NCBI GenBank assembly: GCA_039812705.1
Contig: JBDIBA010000005.1
Coordinates: forward strand, 1 to 62,232
DNA length: 62,232 bases
Origin: JBDIBA01 sp039812705
GTDB lineage: Bacteria > Actinomycetota > Acidimicrobiia > Acidimicrobiales > JBBSGY01
Reading direction: 5' to 3'
The translations under genes were made by a program, and so were the position numbers. Below are positions 1 to 7,576 of this stretch, in pieces. The notes below the pieces were generated by a model that searched no databases, had not been told where the DNA came from, and saw nothing but the letters and a program-made list of their open reading frames with translations. Each line of letters begins with the position of its first letter. Position 1 is the first letter of the stretch.

Positions 1-567
1 TTTGGGTCTTTTTGGGATGGACACGAGTTCTCCTGTTTCACGAGCGCGAGACGTGTCGACCACGAGGAAGTCGCGTTCTAACTTTCCGGTTTCGTCTGAA
101 ACGACTTCGACGGTTCGCTCGCCCTCACGGCCGGGCCGACCTACTTGCACGTCCACCGCTGTTTCCAGTTCGGGCATGTGCGCCTCGCAAAGCTCCTTGA
201 CTGTCTCATAGAGATCTGCGGCGGAGGTCTCGTCGAATCTCGTAGTGCTGACGCGAACTCGTGTGCGTCCGTCGTTGGTCATGGTCGTGTCAATTGCGAT
301 GCCTTCGCCGTGGAGGTTCCTGACTGCATCGCTGATGTTCTCAACGGCGCGGCCTAGCTGCGCGTAAAAGTCTTCGCGCGCCTCGGTCTGCTCAGTCGGC
401 GTAATGGAGTCGTCACGGGGTACAACCGTTCCGTCGGAATATAGGGTTCCGTGTTCTGGGTGATGCACGCTTGCGCTCCCAATCCCCCGGCTAAGGCGGG
501 ACAAGGCCCCTACTAGGTAAAGCCTAGGGCGACCGTCCATATTGACCGGGTCGAATTCGTTGCTCAT
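1..567 (-). CDS. Hypothetical protein, 3' end cut by window edge
   Basis: An open frame runs leftwards from an ATG at 567 through 189 codons without a stop and leaves the window, so only the N-terminal part is visible. The protein begins MSNEFDPVNMDGRPRLYLVG and is acidic and hydrophilic, with no signal peptide or membrane segment. Its second half (from about residue 90) alternates short strands and helices, as a small alpha/beta domain would. I do not recognise the family. No good Shine-Dalgarno or -10 box is placed near the ATG, so the start could differ. It is divergent from lpd, with 161 bases between them. The frame is supported by its length and by normal codon use for this genome. Confidence 0.6.
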   Translation of the reverse strand, partial: MSNEFDPVNMDGRPRLYLVGALSRLSRGIGSASVHHPEHGTLYSDGTVVPRDDSITPTEQTEAREDFYAQLGRAVENISDAVRNLHGEGIAIDTTMTNDGRTRVRVSTTRFDETSAADLYETVKELCEAHMPELETAVDVQVGRPGREGERTVEVVSDETGKLERDFLVVDTSRARETGELVSIPKRPK

Positions 568-685
568 TTTCTGCCGTGCCTCGTAGATGGGGGAAGTGGG
601 CGGGGGAGTTAGCAGGATAAATGCCCAGGGCTCTGCGTGGAAAATCGACGCACGAACTCGACCGCGCAAAGTGTCGTTATTTCGG

Positions 686-691
686 TAGGGT
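686..691 (+). promoter_or_regulatory. Candidate -10 box (TAGGGT) for lpd
   Basis: TAGGGT matches the TANNNT -10 pattern seen at many genes here. It would start transcription about 30 bases before the GTG chosen for lpd. No clear -35 box. Confidence 0.35.
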
Positions 692-728
692 AAACCCGTT
701 CAGGGCATCGTGCCCAGCGTTTTTGGAG

Positions 729-2138
729 GTGAGTCCGACGGCCGAGCGTTTTGACATCGTTGTCATCGGTGGTGGACCCGGTGGTTATGCAGCAGCTCTC
801 TATGGGGCTTCGGCAGGGCTAAAGGTTGCCGTGGTCGAGAAGGAAAAGGTGGGTGGCACTTGCCTCCATCGCGGCTGCATTCCCGCCAAGGAGTTCTTAG
901 AGACCGCATCGGCGTTTCGCCACGTTGCCAATGCGGGTGAGTTCGGCGTCAACGCGGGAGAGCCGACAGTTGATTTCGCGGTCAGTCAGCAACGCAAGCA
1001 AAAGGTTGTCGATCAGCTGCACATGGGCTTGTCGGGCCTGCTGAAGCGCCGCAAGATCACCATTGTCAATGGCTTTGGTCAGTTGATGCCTCACAAGACC
1101 GTCAAGGTCAGTGATGGCAGTGAGCTGAAGGCGCACAACGTCATCCTTGCTGCCGGTTCGGTTCCACGTTCCATCCCGGGTTTTGACGTCGATGGCAAGT
1201 TTGTGATGACCTCCGATGAGGTTCTCAGTTTGGACAAACTGCCAGAGTCCGTTGCGGTTATCGGCGGCGGTGCAATTGGCTGTGAGTTCGCGTCCATGAT
1301 GAACGACCTTGGTGTCAAGGTCACGCTCCTTGAAGTCATGCCAAAGCTGCTTGCGCTGCTGGACGGCGATGTTGCGTCGGTTGTGACCAAGTCGTTCGAG
1401 AAGCGCGGAATGGATGTGCAAGTTGGCATCAAAGACGTGCGTCACAGTCCCGGTGATGACACAACAAAGGTCAGCTGGACCAACGAAGACGGTAGCGAAG
1501 GCTCTGTCGACGTCAATTCGGTTGTCGTAAGCGTTGGTCGCCGACCGTTTTCTGACGACCTGTTGCATGAAGGCACGGGCGTTCAGGTTGACGAGCGTGG
1601 TTACGTCAAGGTCGACGAATACCTCAGCACCGGTGTTGACGGCATCTACGCGCTGGGCGACTTGATCACGACACCACAGCTTGCACACGTTGCATTCGCC
1701 GAAGGCATTTTGGCGGTCAAGTCAGTACTTGGCGAAGACCCGGCACCAATCGATTACACGAAGGTGCCGTGGTGCATTTACACGCATCCTGAAGTCGCTT
1801 ACGCGGGCCTATCCGAACAAGGAGCAAGGGATGCGGGCTACGACGTAATCGTCAAGAAAGACCCGTTCATTGGTAACGGCCGCGCAATCATCATCGGTGA
1901 AACCGAAGGAATGGTGAAAGTGGTTGCCGAAAAGCGTCCCGACGGAACCGCAGGCAAGATCCTTGGCGTGCACATGGCTGGTCCGTGGGTCACCGAGCAA
2001 CTTGGCCAGGGTTACCTTGCCGTCAACTGGGAAGCAACGGCCGATGAGGTCGCAGAGTTCATTCAACCCCACCCATCACTGGCTGAAACATTCGGCGAAA
2101 CAGTGTTGGCACTTACAGGAAGAAGTCTTCACGTCTGA
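729..2138 (+). CDS. lpdA: Dihydrolipoyl dehydrogenase (E3)
   Basis: This FAD enzyme reoxidises the dihydrolipoyl groups of 2-oxoacid dehydrogenase complexes (and glycine cleavage), passing electrons to NAD+. The 469-residue product has the FAD motif GGGPGG at 14-19, the redox-active disulfide in GGTCLHRGCIP (Cys45 and Cys50), the NAD-binding GGGAIG at 179-184, and the C-terminal HPHP-type motif that provides the catalytic His at the dimer interface. I start it at the GTG at 729, because the frame upstream of that point carries residues unlike the family and the family begins just before the FAD motif. GGAGG touches this GTG directly, an unusually short spacing. The stop overlaps the start of the E2 gene (TGATG), so the two are translationally coupled. 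Confidence 0.95.
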   Translation: MSPTAERFDIVVIGGGPGGYAAALYGASAGLKVAVVEKEKVGGTCLHRGCIPAKEFLETASAFRHVANAGEFGVNAGEPTVDFAVSQQRKQKVVDQLHMGLSGLLKRRKITIVNGFGQLMPHKTVKVSDGSELKAHNVILAAGSVPRSIPGFDVDGKFVMTSDEVLSLDKLPESVAVIGGGAIGCEFASMMNDLGVKVTLLEVMPKLLALLDGDVASVVTKSFEKRGMDVQVGIKDVRHSPGDDTTKVSWTNEDGSEGSVDVNSVVVSVGRRPFSDDLLHEGTGVQVDERGYVKVDEYLSTGVDGIYALGDLITTPQLAHVAFAEGILAVKSVLGEDPAPIDYTKVPWCIYTHPEVAYAGLSEQGARDAGYDVIVKKDPFIGNGRAIIIGETEGMVKVVAEKRPDGTAGKILGVHMAGPWVTEQLGQGYLAVNWEATADEVAEFIQPHPSLAETFGETVLALTGRSLHV

Positions 2139-3547
2139 TGTCTGATGTCACCATGCCCCAGTTGGGCGAAACCGTTACCGAAGGCACCATTACTCGTTGG
2201 GCCAAGTCCCTCGGAGACGAAGTCGCAATGGACGAGGTGCTTTTCGAAGTCTCAACCGACAAGGTGGACTCCGAGGTTCCTTCGCCTGCAGCCGGAACCC
2301 TGACCGAAATCTTGGTTCAAGAAGGAGAGACGGCAGACGTCGGCGCAGTGATTGCAAAGATTGGCGAAGCCGGTTCTGGCGATAGCTCGTCTGACGACAA
2401 CGCTTCGCAGTCAAGCGATGAGTCCTCTGGTGGACAAGAAGACCAACCTGCACCTTCAGCCGCACAGGCCGAAGCACCCGCGCCGAGCGAGTCGCCAACG
2501 CCCGCGCCGGCACCGACTCCGCCTGCGCCATATGAATCGCAGAACGCTTCGCCCGTTGCACCAACGCCTAATGCCGGTGGCGGCAAGGTTTTGTCGCCGA
2601 TTGTTCGCAAGTTAATTAGCGAGAACAACCTTGACTCATCGCAGATCACCGGAACCGGCGCTGGCGGTCGAATCACACGCCAAGATGTCGAACGTCACCT
2701 TGGTGGTGGCTACGGCGGCGGAGCCACTCCGGTGTCCCCAAGTTCGGCAATCGCGGCTGCACCTGCACCACCTTCACCGCCCGCAGCTGCTCCCGCTGCT
2801 GCTGCACCGAAGCTGCCCCCGGCGGCTGCTGGCGAGCGCGACACGGTTGTCCCGTTCTCGAACATCCGCAAGCGCACCGCAGAACACATGGTGATGTCAC
2901 AGGCCACATCGGCACACACTCTCGTGTCGATTGAGGTCGACTACTTCAATGTGGACAAGGTTCGTGCGGCTCGCAAAGACCAGTTCAAGAAAGAAGAGGG
3001 AACAAGCCTCACCTACATGCCGTTCATCACGCGCGCTGTTGTTGATGCAATTGCAGAGTTCCCCTACGCAAACGCTTCGGTTGGCAACAACGAACTGATT
3101 GTGCATCGCGATGTCAACGTCGGCATTGCCGTCGACCTGAGCTTTGAAGGACTGTTGGTTCCTGTTGTTCATGGTGCCGACGGGCTTCGCTTGCGCCAGA
3201 TTGCACGCGGCATTGGAGACCTTGCGTCTCGTGCGCGCAGCAAGAAGATCCAAGTTGATGACCTGGCCGGTGGCACATTCACCATCACCAATGCAGGCAG
3301 CTACGGAACGATGTTGACGTATCCAGTCATCAATCAACCGCAAGTGGCAATCCTTTCAACCGATGGTGTGAAGAAGCGCCCGGTTGTTATTGAGCTTCCC
3401 GATGGAAGTGATGCAATCGTCGCGCACCCGGTCGGCGTATTGGCCCTTGCATGGGACCACCGAGCTTTCGATGGCGCCTATGCATCGGCGTTCTTGGCAA
3501 AGATCAAGGAGATTCTGGAGACGCGTGACTGGGCTGCTGAGCTTTAA
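2138..3547 (+). CDS. sucB: Dihydrolipoamide acyltransferase, E2 of a 2-oxoacid dehydrogenase
   Basis: This is the core subunit that transfers the acyl group from lipoyl-lysine to CoA. The 469 residues show one N-terminal lipoyl domain (lipoyl Lys42 in TDKVDSE), an Ala/Pro-rich linker (about 80-145), an E3-binding domain (about 150-190), a second Pro/Ala linker, and the catalytic acyltransferase domain ending in HRAFDG (His441, Asp445; the HxxxDG motif). It starts at the ATG overlapping the lpd stop. E3 upstream and lipoate synthesis downstream put the whole lipoyl machinery in one operon. No E1 gene is present, so the substrate (2-oxoglutarate, pyruvate or branched-chain oxoacid) cannot be read from context. 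The symbol is the usual actinobacterial assignment and could be wrong for the substrate. Confidence 0.9.
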   Translation: MSDVTMPQLGETVTEGTITRWAKSLGDEVAMDEVLFEVSTDKVDSEVPSPAAGTLTEILVQEGETADVGAVIAKIGEAGSGDSSSDDNASQSSDESSGGQEDQPAPSAAQAEAPAPSESPTPAPAPTPPAPYESQNASPVAPTPNAGGGKVLSPIVRKLISENNLDSSQITGTGAGGRITRQDVERHLGGGYGGGATPVSPSSAIAAAPAPPSPPAAAPAAAAPKLPPAAAGERDTVVPFSNIRKRTAEHMVMSQATSAHTLVSIEVDYFNVDKVRAARKDQFKKEEGTSLTYMPFITRAVVDAIAEFPYANASVGNNELIVHRDVNVGIAVDLSFEGLLVPVVHGADGLRLRQIARGIGDLASRARSKKIQVDDLAGGTFTITNAGSYGTMLTYPVINQPQVAILSTDGVKKRPVVIELPDGSDAIVAHPVGVLALAWDHRAFDGAYASAFLAKIKEILETRDWAAEL

Positions 3548-3587
3548 GACAGCAGGGTCTTCTGTAAACGGAAACGGCTCAACCCGC

Positions 3588-5345
3588 GTGCTTAATGCAC
3601 GTTGGTTGGGCCGTGTTCCGTTTCGCGAGTCGTTAAGCCTTCAGCGCGCACTGTTTGAAGCGGGCTTTGTTAATGGTGAACCAGCGAACTGGCTGTTATT
3701 GCAAGAGCACAACCCGGTCTACACACTTGGCATTCGCACCAAGCGTGAGCACCTGTTGTCTGTTGAGTCGACGAACGTCGATGTTGTCGAGGTGGACCGC
3801 GGGGGCGATGTCACGTATCACGGTCCTGGTCAATTGGTCGGTTATCCCGTTCTCAGCCTGGCGGGCCGCGGTGGTGTGACCGACACGCAGGCATACATTG
3901 CGCGCGTCGAGCAGTTGCTGATTGATGTGCTCAGTCTTGACTTTGGACTTGCTGGCTGCGGTCGCCTTAGGGGCTATCCGGGGGTTTGGCTTGACGTTGA
4001 CGGTCCGAACCCTCGCAAGATTGCAGCTGTTGGCGTTCGCTTGTCGCGTGGTCGCACAATGCACGGGTTTGCGCTCAATGTGAAGCCCAACATGGATGAC
4101 TTTGCGAACATCGTGCCGTGCGGAATTAGCGGATACGGCGTTACGTCGATGGCACTTGAGGGTCTCGATGTCGAGATGAGAAGTGTCGTCGACGCTGTTG
4201 TTGCGAGATCCGCGATGCTTCTTGGTGATGACGCCCAAGTTGTGGGTCAGGTAGACGTAAAGCGTCAAGACATTGTTTGGCGCACGAGCGCTGCAGACCT
4301 GTCGGCGTTCAGCCGAGGTGAAGGGCCGGGCGCACTTGTTGGACAAGGCCAGCCAACAGATGCCGCTGTTGGCACAAACGGCGCGAAACCGCCTGCAAAA
4401 CAACCGGTGCGCTTGTTGGGTCGTTTGGCAGCCGCCGGTGTTGATTCTGACAACGCAATTGGAATGGATGAACGCAAGCCGTCATGGATGCGGGTTCGCG
4501 CAAACTTCAGCTCTGGCTACCAGCAGTTGAAGGGAACTGTAAAAGACGCGGGCCTGGTTACGGTCTGCGAAGAGGCGGGCTGTCCCAACATCTACGAGTG
4601 CTGGAACGACGGTACGGCAACTTTCATGATCAACGGCGAACGTTGCACGCGCGCTTGTGGTTTTTGTTTGGTTGATACGCGCAAACCTGAAGCCCTTGAC
4701 CCAACCGAGCCGCTGCGTGTTGCTCAAACCGTGTTGAAGATGAAATTGCAACATGCCGTCATTACGACGGTTGCGCGTGACGACCTAAGCGACGGCGGCG
4801 CTAATGCCTTTGCCGAAACAATTCGCGCAGTCCGCGCGGCGTCCCCAAGTTGTGCGGTCGAAGTCTTGATCTCGGATTGCAAGGGCGACCCGGAATCGCT
4901 GCAGACAATCTTTGATGCGCGACCCGATGTGTTGAATCACAACATTGAAACCGTTGCGCGCTTGCAGCGCGCGGTTCGGCCTTCGGCTGGTTATGCGCGA
5001 AGCCTTTCGGTGCTTGCACGTGCAAAGGCAGCAGGCTTGGTTGTGAAGTCCGGAATGATGGTTGGTCTTGGTGAAGACCTGAACGAAGTGAAAGCCACGT
5101 TGGTCGACCTTTGTGGCATCGGCGTAGACATTGTGACGATTGGTCAGTATCTACGCCCGACGTCGAACCATCTTCCAATTCAGAAGTGGTGGACGCCCGA
5201 AGAGTTCGATGAACTGAAGGTGTTTGGTGAGGCAATGGGGATTGCCCACGTGGAGTCGAGCCCGCTTACGCGCTCCAGCTATCACGCAAAGGAAGCCGGC
5301 AGCAAAGCTCTAAGCGTTGGGATCACTCAGAAGAGCTTTGCTTAA
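3588..5345 (+). CDS. lipB-lipA: Fused octanoyltransferase-lipoyl synthase (LipB-LipA)
   Basis: One uninterrupted frame joins both steps of de novo lipoate assembly. Residues 1 to about 215 are LipB, which moves octanoate from acyl carrier protein to target lysines: HGPGQ at 78-82 and the Lys144/Cys178 catalytic dyad. Residues about 216-290 are a variable linker. Residues 293-585 are LipA, the radical-SAM enzyme that inserts two sulfurs: auxiliary cluster Cys327/Cys332/Cys338 (CX4CX5C), radical-SAM cluster CTRACGFC (Cys353/357/360), and an RSSY motif near the end. The two are normally separate genes of about 230 and 300 codons. The start is uncertain. I use the GTG at 3588, which fits LipB N-termini. 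A GTG at 3525, inside the E2 gene and 4 bases after GGAG, would add 21 residues. No Shine-Dalgarno sequence precedes the ATG at 4464 that would make a separate LipA. Confidence 0.93.
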   Translation: MLNARWLGRVPFRESLSLQRALFEAGFVNGEPANWLLLQEHNPVYTLGIRTKREHLLSVESTNVDVVEVDRGGDVTYHGPGQLVGYPVLSLAGRGGVTDTQAYIARVEQLLIDVLSLDFGLAGCGRLRGYPGVWLDVDGPNPRKIAAVGVRLSRGRTMHGFALNVKPNMDDFANIVPCGISGYGVTSMALEGLDVEMRSVVDAVVARSAMLLGDDAQVVGQVDVKRQDIVWRTSAADLSAFSRGEGPGALVGQGQPTDAAVGTNGAKPPAKQPVRLLGRLAAAGVDSDNAIGMDERKPSWMRVRANFSSGYQQLKGTVKDAGLVTVCEEAGCPNIYECWNDGTATFMINGERCTRACGFCLVDTRKPEALDPTEPLRVAQTVLKMKLQHAVITTVARDDLSDGGANAFAETIRAVRAASPSCAVEVLISDCKGDPESLQTIFDARPDVLNHNIETVARLQRAVRPSAGYARSLSVLARAKAAGLVVKSGMMVGLGEDLNEVKATLVDLCGIGVDIVTIGQYLRPTSNHLPIQKWWTPEEFDELKVFGEAMGIAHVESSPLTRSSYHAKEAGSKALSVGITQKSFA

Positions 5346-6291
5346 AGGCGCTAACCGCGCGCTTTAGACGCTTGCGTGGCAGCCAAACGAGCAAGAACAG
5401 CAGAACAAGCACAACGGCAACCGGAATCAACACGTTGGTTGGCGTGCCGTAGAACCAGATCTTGGTTGGCGATGAACCTTGGCCGTTCGCGGTCCATTCG
5501 AGAGTTGCGCTGTATGGTCCGAACAACATGGAGTCTTCTTTCCAACTGGACTCAAACTTGCGCTCTGCGGTTGGCAAAACTCGTTGTGGATCAACCTTTA
5601 TCTCTTTGACTTTCTTGCCAAAGATGTTCTTGATCGTGATGGTTCCTGTTGGGCTTGCAACGACGTTTCCGTTGTTTGTGTAGCGCGAAGTGAACGTGAC
5701 GTCTTTGTTGTTGTAGAAGGTCTTATTGGTGTCGAACGACTTCAACTGAAGGTCGTTTGTTGTCTGACCCGAGACGGTTACGAGCAACAATGAACTGATC
5801 TCTGCGCGCACGTCAACGGCTGCGCCGTCGGGGCTTGGTGTTGCCGCGGGGCTAAACAGGATGCCACCAAAATGTGAACCCGGACCCGCGTTAGCCGGGA
5901 TGCGCACTGTGACATTTACGTCAAGCTTTTGGTTCGGAAGAATCTGTGCATTGCTTGGGTTGAGTGTCACCCACGACGCAACCGCGTAGGGGCCTTCGTC
6001 TGGGACCAGGTCGGAGCTTCCGCTGTCGCCAAGGGGCTTTGCGTTTGTTGCACGCGCTGTAAAGCCGCGCACACGGTTGGACTGGTTCGTCAGGCTGACG
6101 GTGTAGGAGAACTCATTGCCCGGCGCAACATTGCGCTCGGTGATTGGTGGGCTGATGATGAGTGTGTCGTTCGGCGGGTTTTGCGTCTGAGCCGCGGCCG
6201 AGGTGGGCGCAAAGTGAAGAACGGCGCCGGATGTAAGGGCGCACGTTGCCGTGATTGCTACAAGCAGCCTTTTAGCGATCTGAATGCCCAC
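5323..6291 (-). CDS. Secreted, membrane-anchored DUF916/WxL-interacting-like protein
   Basis: The 322-residue product has a signal peptide (about 1-35), two Ig-like beta domains rich in Thr/Asn/Gly, and a C-terminal membrane segment (about 286-304) followed by a basic tail, so it would be exposed outside and anchored in the membrane. The first domain (PPITERNVAPG; SYTVSLTNQS; later GSHFGGILFS) resembles DUF916, the peptidoglycan- or WxL-binding domain of Gram-positive WxL loci. The start is the GTG at 6291, with GGGAG about 8 bases upstream. It is downstream of another secreted protein gene on the same strand (77-base gap containing a 14-bp inverted repeat). Its 3' end overlaps the convergent lipB-lipA by 23 bases. 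The family call is by resemblance only. Confidence 0.75.
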   Translation of the reverse strand: MGIQIAKRLLVAITATCALTSGAVLHFAPTSAAAQTQNPPNDTLIISPPITERNVAPGNEFSYTVSLTNQSNRVRGFTARATNAKPLGDSGSSDLVPDEGPYAVASWVTLNPSNAQILPNQKLDVNVTVRIPANAGPGSHFGGILFSPAATPSPDGAAVDVRAEISSLLLVTVSGQTTNDLQLKSFDTNKTFYNNKDVTFTSRYTNNGNVVASPTGTITIKNIFGKKVKEIKVDPQRVLPTAERKFESSWKEDSMLFGPYSATLEWTANGQGSSPTKIWFYGTPTNVLIPVAVVLVLLFLLVWLPRKRLKRAVSAFKQSSSE

Positions 6292-6306
6292 GGCGGTCTC
6301 CCATTG

Positions 6307-6339
6307 GTCGATTAACTGGTGGTTTACCAGTTAATCGAC
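6307..6339. repeat. Perfect 14-bp inverted repeat between two surface-protein genes
   Basis: GTCGATTAACTGGT (6307-6320) and its exact reverse complement (6326-6339) flank a 5-base loop. It lies in the 77-base gap between the two minus-strand secreted-protein genes, 15 bases upstream of the second start. No T-run follows on either strand, which argues for an operator or an mRNA hairpin that adjusts expression of the second gene rather than an intrinsic terminator. Confidence 0.7.
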
Positions 6340-6368
6340 ACGGGATGTCGGTTTGTTTGGGCTAGGCC

Positions 6369-7385
6369 CTAGAAACTCGGAACTGCCGTGTAGTACACGG
6401 TGGCCTGGTAGGTGCCTGCAGGCACCGAGGCCGAAGCTGCGGCGCTGAAACCAATGCACTGGTCGACAAAGCCAAGGCTTGAGGACCAAGCGGCCTCGGT
6501 GTTGGTGGCGCTGAGGGCTTTCCAGGTTGTGTTCAGGCCGTTGTGAATGTTCGAGACGGTGTAGGTGAAGTTCGAGGTGCCTGCAATTGGCGGGCCGTTT
6601 GTGTCGGGGAATGGAGTTGCTGTTGGGGAGCGCAGGTTGTTCGATGCGTGGTCTCCGCGAACATAGACGGCTGCACCGCGAGCGGCGTTGGTGGCCACGG
6701 TCAGGTTGTGAGCACCTTGACCAACCGTCGAGATGTTGATGCGCCCAAGGTTTACGTGAGCCGCGTCGGCCGGCGTTGTGTATTGGAAGGATCCACCGGG
6801 TGTGGTTTGAAGTCCGCAATACGTGGGTCGAGGAGCGACGGTGAAGGTCATCGTTGGCTCAACGTCAACCGAGACAACTGTGCTTGGGGTGTATACGAAA
6901 CCCGCAACTGCAGTGTTGACCGCTGTGGTGCAGCCCGTGTCAGAAAACGTTGTGAATGTTGTGAAGTAGGTCGTGTTTGGCGTGGTGCCGTTGGTGATGC
7001 CGGTTGCTGCGACCGAGAAAGCAGCAGGTGGGTTGGTGGCGGTGAATGTGGTGGTGAAGCCGCTTGCGTTGTATGCAGTTGAAGCACCACTGGGGCTGAA
7101 GCCGCTGAGGGTCGCGCCTGATCCAGCGACGAAGCCAGGAATGGATCCGGTGCCGTTGGCGGCGAGGCTCCAAGTTCCCTTGACACATGCAATTGCTTGA
7201 GTGGTGTCAACGTTGGAGAGACTGAGTGTCTCGGTGACCGCAGTCTCGCCAGGTACGGCGTTCGATGTGTCTTTGGTGATCGAGGCCGACGTTGCCGCGG
7301 TAGCCGATCCTGATGCGGCCAGGGTCGCAGCAAGAAACGCACTGGCGATGATGGCTGTTGCTTTTGTGAAGGTCTTCTTGTTCAT
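6369..7385 (-). CDS. Secreted WxL-like surface protein
   Basis: The 338-residue product starts MNKKTFTKATAIIASAFLAA, a signal peptide cleaved near residue 31 after TATA-type alanines. The mature part is very rich in Thr, Ser, Ala, Asn and Gly, with four cysteines spread widely and no membrane anchor. The C-terminal third (from the EPTMTFTV segment to AGTYQATVYYT) resembles the beta-sandwich end of WxL and spore-coat U-like surface proteins. The ATG at 7385 is preceded by GAGGGG at 8 bases. A longer frame upstream is less likely. Next on the strand is the DUF916-like protein, which suggests a surface complex of the WxL/WxL-binding kind. The function is not known and the family match is weak. 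Confidence 0.7.
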   Translation of the reverse strand: MNKKTFTKATAIIASAFLAATLAASGSATAATSASITKDTSNAVPGETAVTETLSLSNVDTTQAIACVKGTWSLAANGTGSIPGFVAGSGATLSGFSPSGASTAYNASGFTTTFTATNPPAAFSVAATGITNGTTPNTTYFTTFTTFSDTGCTTAVNTAVAGFVYTPSTVVSVDVEPTMTFTVAPRPTYCGLQTTPGGSFQYTTPADAAHVNLGRINISTVGQGAHNLTVATNAARGAAVYVRGDHASNNLRSPTATPFPDTNGPPIAGTSNFTYTVSNIHNGLNTTWKALSATNTEAAWSSSLGFVDQCIGFSAAASASVPAGTYQATVYYTAVPSF

Positions 7386-7473
7386 GACTGGGCCCCTCGA
7401 AAGGCTCCGGTGTTGGCGCACCTGGATGTTGTTATCTATCTATCGGCCCCTTGGGGATCGATCTTGATTGCAA

Positions 7474-7487
7474 ATTTTGGCCAAAAT
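7474..7487. promoter_or_regulatory. 14-bp perfect palindrome, operator-like
   Basis: ATTTTGGCCAAAAT is self-complementary and AT-rich at the ends. It lies in the 191-base divergent gap between the WxL-like gene (minus) and pepA (plus), near a GATCGATC (7456-7463) and a CCCCTTGGGG inverted repeat. It is likely to be a dimeric regulator site. The regulator is unknown. Confidence 0.45.
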
Positions 7488-7562
7488 CCCAGTTCGCAGC
7501 GGGCGCGAGAGGGTGGCGGGGGCCTTGTTTGCAAATTCCGAGCACCGTCAAACCTCGATGGG

Positions 7563-7568
7563 TAGTGT
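7563..7568 (+). promoter_or_regulatory. -10 box (TAGTGT) of leaderless pepA
   Basis: TAGTGT lies 8 bases before the ATG at 7577, so transcription should begin at or next to the start codon. It decides that ATG over the longer upstream frame. No -35 consensus is seen. Confidence 0.5.
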
Positions 7569-7576
7569 CGCGCGCA

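Noticed and set aside
897..1688. 263-codon minus-strand frame inside lpd
   Set aside because: It is a codon-pattern shadow of the well-supported lpd gene on the other strand, with no start signals.
4464..5345. Separate lipA gene starting inside the fused frame
   Set aside because: There is no Shine-Dalgarno, -10 box or stop codon between the two domains; a fusion is the simpler reading.
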